Part shown: positions 36,651-50,870 of the stretch, piece after piece | How positions within the stretch are numbered: the first letter of the stretch is position 1 | Layout: each line of letters begins with the position of its first letter | Source of the DNA: Paulownia fortunei | Lineage: Eukaryota > Streptophyta > Magnoliopsida > Lamiales > Paulowniaceae | Direction: 5' to 3' | Length of the DNA stretch: 64,000 nt | Assembly (NCBI GenBank): GCA_019321725.1 | Contig: CM033123.1 | Span: 4,844,960 to 4,908,959 of the forward strand | Translations under genes and position numbers: made by a program | The notes under the pieces: model-generated | The model's database searches: none | What the model saw: only the letters and a program-made list of their open reading frames with translations | Told to the model about the DNA's origin: nothing

Positions 36651-37323
36651 GGCCATGTTTGGTTTTATTTTCATCATTTTATATGGTATTTTTATTTTTT
36701 TTCATTTGAGTTTTGTGTGAAAATAAAATTGTGATTGGATATAGTGTAGAAATATTAACTTGTCAGATTGAAAAAAAGAATTTTCAATATAAAAATAATG
36801 ATTTAGTAAATTCTTTAGGTATCATCAATTTAAGTTATGTTGGGTTGAAAAATTGTTGTTTAATGTGTCATCAGTTTCATTTTAAAAAGAGGAACTATTT
36901 ATCAAGCTAGTTGGTTTTAATTATTTAGAATTAAAAAATATTATATATCGCCGACTAATCTTTTACTTTTATTTTTTAACTGTTTTTTACCTCTCCTTGA
37001 TTTAGAAAATATTGATTGATACCTTCTAAGTGAATTTATTGCAGTGGCGGCTTGCTAAAACTAGGGGAGGTGAAAGAAAAAAACAAATGAAACCTAATTT
37101 ATAATATTACTCTTAAAATTCATATAATATCATAACAAAAATTAATAACATGAGTCCTGATTTGATTAATCAGATGTTTATATTCTAAATTAGCAATTAT
37201 ATATATGAAAATAATAAAAAAATGATATTTTATTAAAAAAAAATAAAATTAATATATTTTTTCAATGTTTTAAATAATAAAAATAAATAAAAACAAAAAA
37301 TGAAAATGAAAACAAACAAGGCC
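36651..37323. mobile_element. Tourist/Harbinger-type MITE, 673 bp
   Basis: Ends are GGCCATGTTTGGTTTTATTTTCAT and, read inward from the right, GGCCTTGTTTGTTTTCATTTTCAT, flanked by TAA on both sides. A three-base TAA duplication with GGCC-type termini is typical of PIF/Harbinger-derived MITEs. A colinear copy lies at 62919-63507. Confidence 0.75.
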
Positions 37324-37715
37324 TAATCATATGAATAAATTCTACACAATACTATAAATCCATCAGCTCTGCCACCCTATATTTTATGGTGCATTCTTGG
37401 GAACGGATCCCAGATTTCATGGTCATTCAATGCGGGGGTCCATTCATCGTGTGCTAAGAAGGTACCAAATTGCATCCCCTACATATATATGTGCAGTATA
37501 CTTTCAACTGGTACAGCATAAACTCCAGAAAAAAATTATTGTAGCATCTCTTATTCCCTACCCTTTTCATTATTAATCCTTTTTTTTCTCCCTTAGTCCC
37601 TTTGGAAAATTGAATCTGATATTTTACTTCCTCCAATGGGGCATGTTAATATGTGAAATAGGAAGAGGAGATAGGAGGTGTTGTTCAAGAGATAAATAAT
37701 ACAAATTGTGGATCG

Positions 37716-37750
37716 TTATATATATCTCCGACCATCATTCTATTCAAGAG
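37716..37750 (+). promoter_or_regulatory. TATA box and 5' leader exon of CPS-A (putative)
   Basis: TTATATATAT lies near 37719, and a short leader would end at CAAGAG followed by GTACAC (donor at 37751). The leader intron would end at the ATGCAG acceptor at 38381-38386, leaving 14 bases before the ATG. A similar leader and donor recur at the right edge of the window (AGAG/GTACAG near 63809), which supports a conserved 5' UTR intron. Confidence 0.45.
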
Positions 37751-38400
37751 GTACACACTGACTAAAACATGTTATCTTCTTCTAACATGAAATTGCATTG
37801 TTTGGACTTAGGAAGAAGATCTTCATTGCAGGCAAATTGTAAGATAATATTTCGGTTGTCACCTCTATGCTACTTATTATGTACAATTTGCATACAAATT
37901 GTGTTTTTATGCTAAAGTTGAGCTATCATCGTGTGAACTACATAACTTGTTCATATATTCAACTCATGTGAACTGTATAACTTGTTCATAATGTTTTCAC
38001 ACTAAAAAGTGATGAAATACCGATTAACTTTATGCTAATGTGGCATGATCTTAAAACTATGATCTGAAGTCTTACATGTACATAAAGTGAATACGGCAAT
38101 GCATGGGACCATGATCTTAGCTATTAACCATTTGAGACACACATGGTATGCACATAAAATAAGTTTAAGAATGTTATGTCTTTGTAATAGAAAAATTTCC
38201 CAACTATTCCATTTAATTTCCTCATGAAAACTTGATCGACGTATAACCATGTTGCTTGTGTTCATCTCTCTCTTTCTATGTTGTATGCAAACTAGGCTTT
38301 ACTTAGTATCTTAACATGATTGTGTTTCACACCTGCAAATAGATTTTGTTCAATATCTTAACATGATTATACATACTTTAATGCAGTTTGATTTCAAGAA

Positions 38401-41400
38401 ATGTCGAAGATGAGAGTGGCGGTGGTGGGGGGCGGCGTCAGCGGGCTGATCTCTGCTTACCTTTTGGCGAAAGAAGGGGTGGAAGTGGTGTTGTATGAGA
38501 AGGAGGATCAGTTAGGCGGCCATGCTAACACCGTTACTGTTGATGGTACTCAGCTGGACATTGGATTCATGGTCTTTAACAGAGTAAGTGTCGTTTTCTT
38601 CTTTTTCTCTTTTGTTCATTTCCCTTCATCACTTGTTGCATATTTTGAATCTAACTAGTTTGGTTAGTTTTAGGGATACATAGTATCTCATTTAAGTAAG
38701 TAATTAATGCAATCATATGTTTTTTAAGTTATGAGGGTAAATTATTAAAACTACTTTTGAGGTTTGAATTATTTACATCTAAGTTTGTAAATTACAAATA
38801 TTCTCTTGATATTTATTTTTATTTTACAAATTGCACATATTGAGAGGGATATTTGTAAAACAAAAATAAGGTATTTGTAATACTCAATATGATATTTGTA
38901 ATTTTAAAAGATAATTGATTTTTTTATAATTAAATTAAACTTTAGGGATAGTTTTCGTAATTCACTCAAATTATTAATATTGTGCTATTAAGAAGAAAAA
39001 CAATCAAGAATCTTTTTGGCAAGGGAGTTATATAACTTGCCAGAGTTAATTGAAATGCCAAACAGGCCCTTGTTTACTTAAAGAACAACATTGTCGTCTT
39101 TATAATGCATTAGTGTTGTTAATGTTGCACGCTGTGTACACTGAATGTTCCATTTGCTGACATGTGTGGCATTGAATTATTGAATTATTTTCATTGAGTC
39201 GAAGGAGAAAAAAAACAAACAAATAATACATGAGGCGCACATATCGACCAATAAAACACTCGATGCAGAGCATTGGATATAACACCGAATAGACCGTGCA
39301 ATACTTAAGCGTGTGAAGTGGATTCATCACATTCAAATAGTACATAAAAAACTTCAAGTTAGAATCACGTACTCTTAAAACATTAGTATACTTCTCTTAA
39401 GGTGCAAATATAGGATTTTTTTTGGTGTTATTTTCGATATTTTGGAAAAATTATTATGAGGAATATATTTTGGGTAGTGAGATGTGAAAATTTATAGATA
39501 ATAAATATATATTTGAATGTTTTATTGAAAATAAATGATGTGATATATTATAGGAGACATTATCAATTGTAAATATTTTATCGATATTATTTGTTGTGGT
39601 TAGTGAAAGATATATTCAACATGTCTTGTTAATATTGTTTTATTGTAGTTTGTGGGGGTGTAATAGAATATATAATTATTTAAATGAAGTAATAATTAAT
39701 AAGTATTTTAGAAGAATAAAAACATATTTTCTTCATATGTTAGTCCCAAATACATTTTCTACGAGAAAAATAAAATATTTCAGCAAAACAACATGAATTC
39801 AAACTTAACGAGAAAAAACTTCAAATTAGAAACTGAAATATTAAAAAAAAATATAAAAATGAAGATACCTATAAAAGAAAAGAGAGGTGCATACATTTGC
39901 GATTGATAAAAAAGGCATTCTTACTAAGACTTTCTTTTTGAAGATTTTTAATTGTGAGGATGCATTGAATTAACTATTAAAGCCTTAATGCTTTGTTTGA
40001 CTTTGATTTTTAGTAAAAAAGAAATATTTTCTTCACCTTAAACAACGGTACCATGTGACATATTTTTGTTATATTGTTAGGATGATTTCGACCATTAGCT
40101 TATGAATTTAACTGCTAAAATGTTGGATTACGGTGATTTAATGATGTTTAATCTAGCTTTTCTCTGCAAAATTTCATTTGACTTTCAATTTTACAAATTA
40201 ACATTGTTTATTTTAGTTGTCATCTATAACGTTAATGCCCTTTCTTTTTGTTTTGTCAGTGTATTTACGGGCCTTAACATGTCTTGTATTTAGGACGTGA
40301 ATTCTATACTTAGATAGTGTTTGACTGAATTTATAAATTTTTTCAAATATTTTAAAAGATGTTTCTGAATTTAAAAATTTTCGAAGTGTTAAAAGTAAAA
40401 TTTTTAAAAAATAAATTTATAAACTCCCAAAATAAGATATTAAATGTTATAAGCTATTTACAAAAAGTAGGTGAAAGATCTGTTTTAGCTTAATTAGTTG
40501 AGAATTATATTGTAATATATACTAATTAAATTGTAACATAATACAAAAAGTAGAAAGTAAAAATCGATACAATTTTTTTTAGGTGTTTTGAATATAAAAT
40601 ATCTTATACGCACAATATCATACCTTCTAAATGACCAGTTCAACTAATTTAGATTACCGTTACTAATTCACATTCGGTCAAGTTAGTTTTGTCCCGCGAA
40701 AAAAAAAAAAATACAAAACGAATCTTGGCACATTAATGTAGGCAAAATTGGAACTTTGGGTAAATCCCATGACTACCAGTCTCAAGAAATTCTTGGGGCA
40801 CCTGGTCTTATCCTCCAGGCAGCCCAAGACCCTTGGATTATCTGTGTTGTTGGTGTTGGTGTTGTGGGGTGGCAGGGGAAGGGGTTAACAAATGTTTTGG
40901 GTGCCCCAGGAGTTTTCCTTCATGTCTCGAGGCAAGTAAGCAGAAATGTGACGTTGGAACTTGTCCCATTTGTGCATTTTAGCCCGTCAAACAACTGAAC
41001 TTGTATGATATAATCCTTGATCAGTCTCTCTACTTATTAACAGCAGAACAAGGATAACTACCAAAACTACAACTGATGGTATCAGTTGTGGTATATTTTT
41101 CCTTATTAGTGCCAACGTTGCTCTCTCTGTTTTGTTTGCTTATTGTTAGAACTTATTGGTGTCAGCATGTTCTGTTGGAGTTTTTTTCTGCATCCGTAAA
41201 TTACAACCTGTGAAGTTATTATGAGCCTAGGCAACCTCTCTACTGCATTCCAGTTGACTCTTTAACATGTCTGCTACCCATATTTGTATATTAGTAGAGT
41301 TGAAGTAAATGCTCGACGATTTTGGGTGATAAAAAATCTGTGTATATCTACATTGTCCCGTAAAATTATATTTTCACAACTTACATGTTACTAACTTTCC

Positions 41401-44400
41401 GTGATGGAATTCAGTTTCATGGTGTTAATGTTGACTTAGATAGCATTGGTTTATTGGGCAGGTTACATATCCTAACATGATGGAATTTTTTGAGAGTCTT
41501 GGAGTTGATATGGAGCCCTCTGACATGTCATTCTCTGTGAGCTTAGCCGAAGGCCAAGAATGTGAATGGGGGACCCGAAATGGATTCTCAAGTTTGTTTG
41601 CGCAAAAGAAGAATATATTGAATCCATACTTTTGGAAAATGATTAGAGAAATCATTAAGTTCAATGATGATGCAATAAAGTAAGTAATATGACAAGAGAA
41701 GACACATAGTAGTTCTAGTTTTCAAGTGACACCTTTGTTCGTTGAATGATAAAGTTAGAGTTTTCCACTGTTTGCAGGTATCTTGAAGAACTAGAAAACA
41801 ATCAAGACATTGATCGTAATGAGACACTGGAGCACTTCGTTCAATCACGTGGTTACTCCGAGTTATTCCAGAAGGCTTTTCTTGTGAGACTGCTGAGAAA
41901 TTATATCCTGTCCCATGTGCGGGCTCATATGTCCATTTTATGTATCATCTTCAATGGAAGCACTATACTTATTGTTCAATTTTTTTCCAGATTCCGACTT
42001 GTGCTTCTATCTGGTCATGCTCATCAAGGTTAATGAGCTTCTCTGCTTATTCCGTACTTTCTTTTTTGCGTAATCACCGTGCTTTGCAGGTAAGGTTTTA
42101 TATCCATTATATCTTGACTCGTAATTGTGGCATGCACAACTTATTTGCCCATATTTTCTTCTTGGGGGTTCAGTCATAGTAGTATTTAGCTTATAAACTG
42201 ATTTTCTCTGCAGCTCTTTGGTCGCCCTCAATGGCTAACTCCAAGATGGCGTTCACAAGATTATGTCAATAAGGTGAATTCAGATTTTGTTTTTTCTAAT
42301 TCCTTAGCTTAGAAATCATCATCTTTGGAATATGATAGAAGAAATTCAAAAAAGTTTTAAGATCTGATTGCACCTCATTGTATTAAATTCAAAACCAGGT
42401 CAAGAAAGAGCTGGAACTTAGAGGCTGTCAAATAAGAACCAATTCTGAAGTATATTCAGTTTTGACAAACAATGAGGGTGAGCATATGTGAAAATGGAGT
42501 TTGTATTAACTTTGAGCATTTCTCTTCTGATTCTGTATTTATGTTCTTGTTTGAAGTTTAAATGCATAAGAGCTCTAATTATGCTATTTTCATGGGCCTG
42601 TTTCTCCTCCATCTTAGAGTCAGAATCTGTCTTGAGTGACAAAAAATACTGAATTGCTTGTTTCTTGGATATGTTTATATTTTATGTTGTAAACGACAAT
42701 TTGATTGATTCAGTTTGAAGTGGATATGAATATCAGAATGGAAAAGGAAAGCATGAGTTTGCGTTTGAAACTCAAGCTAAAAGTCTAGCTACAAAACTGA
42801 TTCATAGCAGCATATGAGAATTTCAATTAATGAGTGATATTCTCCAAAAAGTACTCTGATTTTAAAAAACAATATTGATTATTACAATATTTCTTGTTTT
42901 ATTGTAATTGTAATTGAATTTACAAAATAATAAAAAAAAAAAAAATGCAGGTTGTGCTATAACTTGCAAGAATGGCTTGGAAGAGGTATATGATAGGTGC
43001 ATAATTGCTGCACATGCTCCAGATGCTCTCAAAATGTTAGGGAAGCAGGTGACATATGATGAATCAAGAATACTTGGTGCATTTCAATATGCCTACAGGT
43101 CCTCTTTCTTTGTTCCCTTTCAACATACAATCTCTTTTCACCTTTTTTTTTTGGGTCTTTTATTGGGAAACGCTTTTAGCAATATCTCAAAAGAACATTG
43201 CAGCAATGGAGGGGGACATTGATCTAAACATATTTGAAGATAGGCATTGACAAAACCTCCTGGAGAATAAGAAAATTCCCAGAAAATTTATATGTCAACT
43301 TTGACTGGAGATTCAAATAAATAGGCTGGACAATGTTCTCCACCACAATATGATCTTTTTATGGGGAAATACGTCAACTTATGCATTAAAAAGTTAGGCA
43401 TATTCCAATTTCTCTTCTATGAATTCTTTAGGAACTCTAGTTCCTGTTTGAGACCGGTTGCATATTTGATAGCAAATTCTTCTGGGCTACTTTGCTTCTC
43501 TTACATGTCTTCTGCTCAGTTTTTTGGGAAGTAAGCTGTTGTTCTTGATCACGGATGCATTCTTGTTCTTTAATTGTTTATGGCAGTGATATTTTCCTTC
43601 ATCATGACAACAATTTAATGCCCAAGAACCCAGCAGCTTGGAGCTCATGGAATTTTCTAGGAACTATCAAGAACAAAGTCTATATTACATATTGGCTCAA
43701 TGCAGTCCAGGTTCGAAAATCAGTTTCTGAATTTAAATAACACGTTATATTAGCATATTCTCTGCATAAACTGAAAGTTTAGAAAATAATGATTCATTCT
43801 TCGGGTAGAGTATAGTAGCAAATGCATGAGAGAGTCACTTAAGATAGTTCTCCTGCAATCGGGAACTTGATAGTTTCTAATCATACAAGTAAACAAACCT
43901 TGTAACGATCCAAATATTGAACAATGGAAAGTGCATTGTAAATCCCCTGGGAGACTAATGCAAGCATAATCTTGTTTGTTGCCTCTCAAAAGCTTGTTTT
44001 TTCTAGCTAGGATCCGTACAATGAGACTGAGGATCATTCAGCTCTCGGGGGGTAAAAAGGGAGAAGACATGAGATCAGTCTTTAGATACTTAGGCTAGAT
44101 AAGCACCTGGAAAATTGTTGTTAACGATTCTCAAATCCTTTGAATTTATATGAGTAATGATGCATCAAAAGTCAGTTAAAATAATGTCAGATTCTTTTCT
44201 ATACCTATCTTCATATTCACTGCACGAACCTGCAATAAGCAGATGAGATTCGTCCCACAACTTGGCCATTGATATACTTGCAGAAATTATACAGTGGTTA
44301 ATTTACATTGGAGATGCGATTATCTTCGCAAGATAAAGCTCTTTTATGAAGATATGCAACTGTGACCTTGTCAAAGCAAGTTGTCCATAGATTGCCAGCC

Positions 44401-47400
44401 TTCTCTTTTTCCATTTAAATTCTTGTATTCTTGTAATTCTTTTTTTTTTTGATGAATATTTCAGAATATTAATGAGACGGGACTTCCGTTTCTGTTGACT
44501 CTAAATCCACCTCACACACCTGAACATACGTTGCTTAAGTGGTCAACTAGCCACCCAATCCCATCAGTTGCTGCATTAAAAGCATCAGCTGAGCTCAATC
44601 TCATCCAAGGAAAGAGGCGAATATGGTTCTGTGGAGCATATCAAGGTGCATTGGAACCCTTAGTAACATTTTCAGTAATCCAGTCCATGAAATACCTAAT
44701 ATTATATGCTTATTGCTTTTCCTCTTTTTACGTATCTTTCAGGCTATTGCTTCCATGAGGATGGACTAAAGGTACTTTTGTAGCATTTACAGGGTAACAT
44801 TATGGATCAGATTAAACTTTTTCATCTCTATCTCATCTATTTTCCAGAAATAATGCTTTCCCTGAACCAGACATGATTTGACCAGAATTATCAAACATGT
44901 TTGAAGGGATAAAAGGAAAACAATAATCTGTTAGTTCCACGTTGTGCATTCGTGCATGGAATAAGCTGAATGCAAATTGGGGAACAGTTGGAATTGTTAA
45001 AATCTACAATTGCTTGTGGATGTTTAGTTGGAAATTAAAATTACACAAACTATACAGGACAAGTTTCCACTAAAATCAGAACCTGAGTTTGCCAAGCATT
45101 ACATATGTTCAAATAGGTGCCATTTTAGTGCTTATTTTACTGTACAAAGAACACAATGCTCATTTTGGATATGAGAAGTAAAGAAAGTTGGTTCTTTCCC
45201 TTCGAAGTAATGTCATCTTTTTATTTACTTTTGGACTCTTTTTTCACATGCCATGCAACAACTCTGACATGGATGGGCAATAATTATATTTGATCCTCAC
45301 AGGCAGGCATACTTGCTGCGAACAGTTTGCTTGGAAAAGGTTTTATTGTTCAGAAAAATCCCAAACAAATGATACCATCCTGGCCTGAAGCAGGGGCACG
45401 TCTTCTTGTGACTAGGTTTCTTCAACGATTTATTGCTACTGGCTGCCTAATGTGAGATTCTTGAGAAAAATTTGCAGTCTTTTTGGTTTCTGCATTTTAT
45501 GTTGAGCTGCTGTTAATTCCTTGATATTTCATGCACGTTTAGTGCAGTATGTTGACTAAGCTAATGCATCTATTCATTTTGAAACCTCCAAGACATTAAT
45601 ATCTTGAGAATATTTGTCCCTGATCTTCATGTGCTCAATAAACTACATTTGACTGTGATTGCTTGATTTGTAGCTCTTCCCAGTTCCAATTCAAATTCTT
45701 TGCACAGTTTCTCAAATGTTGATACATTCTCACAATATATATATATATATATGCATTATGGTTTTACTAAAAGAGGTTATTGGATTAGAACTAATAAACC
45801 TGTCATGAAACAGTATATTGGAAGAAGGAGGTACAATTTTCACCTTTGAAGGCACTAGAAAAAAGAGCATTTTAAAAGTCTCTTTGAGAGTACATACTCC
45901 CCAGTTTTATTGGAAGGTAATACTCTGTTTTCTCAATTAAAATTACTTTGTGTTAAAAATTAATATTTCAGTAAATGAGAGAAAAATTCTTTTGATTTGA
46001 AATGGATTCTGTCGTTTATTCATCCTCTGCTAGTATACCCGTAACAGGTCGCAACAGAAGGTGATTTAGGCTTTGCTGATGCCTACATTAATGGAGACTT
46101 TTCATTCGTGGATAAGAGTGAAGGTCTTGTCAACTTTTTTATGGTAAGGAAAATGATCCAAACTCAGTTTCACTGGCTCACCTCCTACTAATGCAACTAA
46201 AGTATCTTTTATGTTTTCTAATTCATTAAGATAAAAATGGGATCTATTAACTCTTTTTGATTGTCATTGCAAATTTGAAGTCAGAGATGTTTGTTATGAA
46301 ATAATAGTGTTCATGAATTTCTATTTTGCAGATATTTATAGCCAATACAGAGATAAATACTTGTATCTCAAAGTTAAACAAGAAAAGGTAATGACTTATC
46401 GGATTTTCAATATTAATGTCATCTAGTTGTCTTCTATAACACTCTTTGAGAATATACCTTCTGTATAACTAGGGGATGGTGGACTCCATTGCTTTTCACT
46501 TCTGTAATAGCATCTGCAAAATATTTCTTCAAGCATGTTTGGAGGCAGAATACACTAACTCAAGCACGCCAAAACATCTCGCGGCACTATGACCTAGTAA
46601 GTGGTTTGCTTCCTTGGGCTACTGCGTAGGCATGACGTATCAAATTTTGAATAGGAGCCTTCATGAAAATATTGTTCCACTAAACGTTGAGAGTTTCTGT
46701 AATTTAATTTTAAGAATGTCATAAAGTTTTATGTTTGTCTCTGGTGTTATATTTCTGTCTTTTCTTCCAGGGTTAGACTTAAGTAATACATGTATCTGGC
46801 AACTTATCTTATCATCTCTTGTTGATCCATACTGCACATGATGTGAATTTACTCAAATATATGGATACACAAATCTGAAACTTGTTTATGTGTTCTTTCC
46901 AGAGCAATGAACTCTTTTCTCTATTTTTGGATGAAACTATGGCCTACTCATGTGCATTATTTCAGGTGAGGATTTTTATTTTTGAATAAATCTGTTTAGC
47001 GAAATTCCATTGTTGGACAAACAATGTACCTAACTTCCATGAGACGCTGATCCTATTTTATACTCTTGGAAGACTCCAGGCGAAGACTTGAAGAATGCAC
47101 AGCTCAGGAAAATTCGTATGTTGATTGAAAAGGTGCAACTTTTGTATGACACATCAGTAAATCTCAAAATGATTTTTCGTGGAAGCTAAATTTTCTTCAA
47201 CTACAGGCAAGAATTAATAAGGAGCATCACATTCTAGAGATCGGATGCGGTTGGGGAAGTTTAGCACTTGAAGTAGTCAAACGGACTGGATGCAAATATA
47301 CCGGCATCACTCTGTCAGAAAAACAACTGCAATATGCAGAATTGAAAGTGAAGGAAGCCAGCCTGCAGGTATACTATTTGCATTTGTGATTTCCACAAAG

Positions 47401-49229
47401 GCAGCTTTGCACATATCTGAGGAAGATTTTCGTTTCAATTGTAGTTGAAACTGTTGTGTAAATCCAATAAAATATTTGAAGTGATAAACAATTTTCCCAG
47501 GGTCGCTTATTCTGAACAGGAAATGCCTCAATTATATTCTTACACATTTCAGTTGTATCAAGAACTGGATTGTTATGGTGAAGTTGTTTCATTGATCAAA
47601 GCTTATTGAAATTTCAGGGTCAAATTAAATTTCTTTTATGCGACTACCGCCAATTGCCTGAGGCTCACAAATATGACAGGATAATATCATGGTGAGCTTT
47701 CTTGTACCATGTCAATTCAACTTAACCTTTTATTCAAAAGATTACGAACCATGTCATACTGTTGCATCCTCTGTATCGTTATAATCCAAATGCTGAATTT
47801 TCAGTGAGATGTTGGAAGCTGTGGGGCATGAATACATGGAAGAATTTTTTAAGTGCTGTGAATCTGTATTAGCAGAAAATGGTCTTTTTGTTCTTCAGGT
47901 AAAAAGTGCTAAAATCTCATTTTAGTGCTTAGCGGTCCAAATCTTCACTCTTTCTTGTAAAGTTCTTCCATATTGGCTTTAGTCTTTCCGCGTTCAGCCT
48001 TTTCCTCTTACTCTTCTTCTTTATTGCACTTCACATTCTTCGAAATCTCTCCCAAGGTTAGAAAAACAAGTACAGCTTCATTTTTATTTATTCTCAGCAT
48101 GCTGAATGGATTCTAATAGTTAAAAACTGGTTGAATTTTTCTCTAGTTCATATCAATAGCAGATGAGAAGTATGACGAATTCAGGCTTAGCCAGGGCTTT
48201 ATTAAAGAATATATATTCCCTGGTGGATGTCTGCCTTCACTTAGCCGAGTAACATCAGCCATGGCTGCTGCATCAAGACTTAGGTAAAACTGAAGTTCTT
48301 TATTGCATGTCTAAGGCAAACTACTACTCAAAATAACCAAATAAAAACTCATCGAAATGCTCTTTTATGATGTAGTGTGGTGCACCTGGAAGACATAGGA
48401 ATTCATTATTATCAAACACTCAGACGTTGGAGGGAAAACTTCCTCCAAAACCAGAGGTAAGAATATATGATTTGAAAGTTCTATGCATCTCCTTTGCCAA
48501 AACAGCTTAACTTCTGCGACCCAAGTTAGACACATACTACGAATACACTAATACCTCTTTCAAACATGCTTCTGCACACTGTTTTTAATTCTTATTATAC
48601 TTGGAATTAATATATCTGTCTTTTTAGAAAAATCCTGGCTCTGGGCTTCGATGAGAAGTTCATACGGACATGGGAATATTATTTTGACTACTGTGCTGCT
48701 GGTTTTAAATCGCTTATTCTTGGAGATTATCAGGTATGTCCTTAGCTTGTCTCACCCTTTCTCTCTCTATATATTTGTGAGAAAGGTCTCGAGATTGTGC
48801 CTCACCACCATGCTCGATCATAACTTTTGCATGTATATGATAACAAATACAGTGCAAGTTTTCTTCCAACAGTAGTTATGAAACTGCTTAAGACCAGCTT
48901 TTGGGCTCTAATTAGCTTATCATAAAGTCCAGATAACGAGTGTGCTTGCTTATCATTTCACCTTCTGGTTGAGGATAGAATTGGTAAACCAAGACGTGTG
49001 AAGTTGTTAATGTTTATCAGATAATTAGCTGTTGCATTTTTGTCTTTCAAAAGTCCGATAGCAGGAGTGAAGTCGTTAATTTTGATTCTTAAACTTGCTA
49101 AAATCCGAATGCAAGAGGTATGAAATTTTATTTTGTTCTTCTTACACTTGCCAGATTGTATTCACTCGACCTGGAGATGTTGCGGCATTTGGCCATGATC
49201 CATGCAAACCTGCACCTTCTACTTATTGA
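38401..49229 (+). CDS. CPS copy A: intact cyclopropane fatty acyl-phospholipid synthase (868 aa)
   Basis: The family transfers the methyl carbon of SAM to the double bond of membrane-lipid oleoyl chains, making dihydrosterculic-type cyclopropane acids. Coding exons: 38401-38583, 41462-41679, 41778-41883, 41991-42089, 42214-42273, 42399-42477, 42951-43098, 43587-43710, 44465-44645, 44743-44771, 45303-45451, 45814-45916, 46048-46143, 46332-46387, 46473-46596, 46903-46965, 47073-47132, 47207-47368, 47618-47691, 47805-47898, 48147-48283, 48376-48456, 48628-48733, 49155-49229; the sum is 2607 bases, in frame. The N-terminal half is an FAD oxidoreductase-like domain: G10-x-G12-x-x-G15, acid E33, and GYCFHEDGLKAG near 400-411 (Cys where relatives have Gly). 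The C-terminal half is the methyltransferase: IGCGWG at 638-643, EMLEAVGHE at 706-714 (E709 aligns with the catalytic Glu of bacterial Cfa), IFPGGCLPS at 759-767, and YYFDYC at 826-831. Met4 is an alternative start. All introns are GT-AG. Confidence 0.92.
38584..41461 (+). other. Intron 1 of CPS-A (2.9 kb)
   Basis: Large AT-rich intron with a diverged copy of the 35-kb tandem repeat (38740-38960) and the short dispersed repeat at 40778-40835. The open frames inside have no recognisable protein features. Confidence 0.7.
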
Positions 49230-49283
49230 CAAGATCAACTGGCTCCTACTGTAGTGTAACCTTGTACATGTTTTTGATGTTGA

Positions 49284-49333
49284 AATAAAGAGTGTACAAT
49301 GTTGAATGTATGTTTTTACATTGTTGAAATAAA
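49284..49333 (+). terminator. Duplicated poly(A) signals of CPS-A
   Basis: AATAAA at 49284-49289 and again at 49328-49333, each inside a repeated TTGAAATAAAG phrase, 55 and about 100 bases after the stop. The duplication is local to copy A. Confidence 0.6.
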
Positions 49334-49379
49334 GGGCAGACATCGTTTGTCTTGCAGTAATAAAATTACACCATAGCAC

Positions 49380-50870
49380 TCCTACCTACCTTTGAGTTGA
49401 AAGTTTACACGCATCATTTATATTTACAATGTTATTTTACTTGTATGTTTTAGTATCTTATTTGGGTCGATTATTTTAACTCTGGGATCCTCTTTTTTAA
49501 GCCTTCTGCTTTTTCTAATTTCATTTTTCCATTTACATAATTTCATTTTGTTCGAATCAGTAAAAGTACAAACTCCTAAAGAAAACCTCTTGTATCAACG
49601 AAATTACTATAAATACAAATAGTTAAACACAACAAGCTTTCCCTTTTCTACCTGTTGTTGGAATTACAAATGCACATAAATTTATAATCTGAACAACTAA
49701 CAAATAAAAACACACATCTATTATGATATCATTAAAATTTAGGTTGAGACTATTGGTTTTGTCAAATGAACTGGTGCAAAATACTAAACTCCCACAAAAA
49801 GCCTAAACAAACAGTCCCCACATAAACCTAGATATCCATTTCAGCTGCGAGGTTCCAAAAATTACTGAAACCTAAGAAATTGTGACTTGATCACAAAAAA
49901 ACAGCTAACCGAAAGGAAGCAAAGCTAAGAGATAAGTGTCCTTTACTATCAATCGAGAATAAATACCATACTCTTAACCGATGAACAAAAGTTGAACTTG
50001 GATGGGCATTTTCCATTCACCATGGCTTTTCCCATGAGTTTTGTTCAGTCCCACAGTCCAAGAACATAAGGCGTAAAGGACATCAACCAGACAGACACAA
50101 TGCTCTTTTTCGTCTTGAAATTGAACAGTAAAACCAATCATACAATCTTGGAATAACACCAGCAGAAATCAAATTATGTTTCAAGAAAATGAAACAAATA
50201 AATAAAAACCAAATGCTTCACCACATAGACAACCAAGATTTATACACACACATTAAACCCCACATTGGTCATTAACTTTCATCCTCCACCCTGTAGTAGA
50301 AGTTTCACTTCTAAACATCACTACCACTACCAGCTTCTAACGCGCAGCTTTGCTCTCAATTGCATCAACCAAACAAAGAAAAGACATGGCGAACAATATA
50401 CTCCAGGATTTTTCCAAAATAGAGGGAACAGTAACCTTAAAGCAAAGAGAGAGTCAAAAACCTAAATGCAAATTAAATTGCGTTCTAGCAAAATAGCCAA
50501 ACTCCAAGGAATTCACAACTAGGACAATTATTCTCAAATTTAAATGAAAAAAAAAAATGAAATATTGCAGTTCTCTACCTAAAAGAAACGTCAAAAGAAA
50601 AGAACTTCACAAAATAAATGAACAAACAACAATTAAAGTTAGTTTTCTTCTCCATAAAGGAGTAGCCTATTTATTACCAGAACAGTTACCATGTAGTTTA
50701 GGACAGTTTGCTGACTTTGTCGAGAAATTTAAGAGACTAATTATATTCTACTCCACAGTGCTAAAGACTAATAAGATAGTTGGAATTTGGAACCATGTAC
50801 ATCATATCATGAGAACTAGACCATCTGCCCTCCAAGACCAACATACAAAAGTTATTGGCTTTGAATCTTC
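49380..50870. other. Region of different composition, unrecognised
   Basis: Less AT-rich than its surroundings and free of the cluster's usual repeats. The longest frame (+, 50557-50880, 107 codons) has no known motif. The segment could be the 3' UTR side of the minus-strand fragment at 50870-51110. Confidence 0.35.

Noticed and set aside
41425..41848. Open frames on the minus strand inside CPS-A
   Set aside because: Antisense shadows of exons 2 and 3 of copy A.
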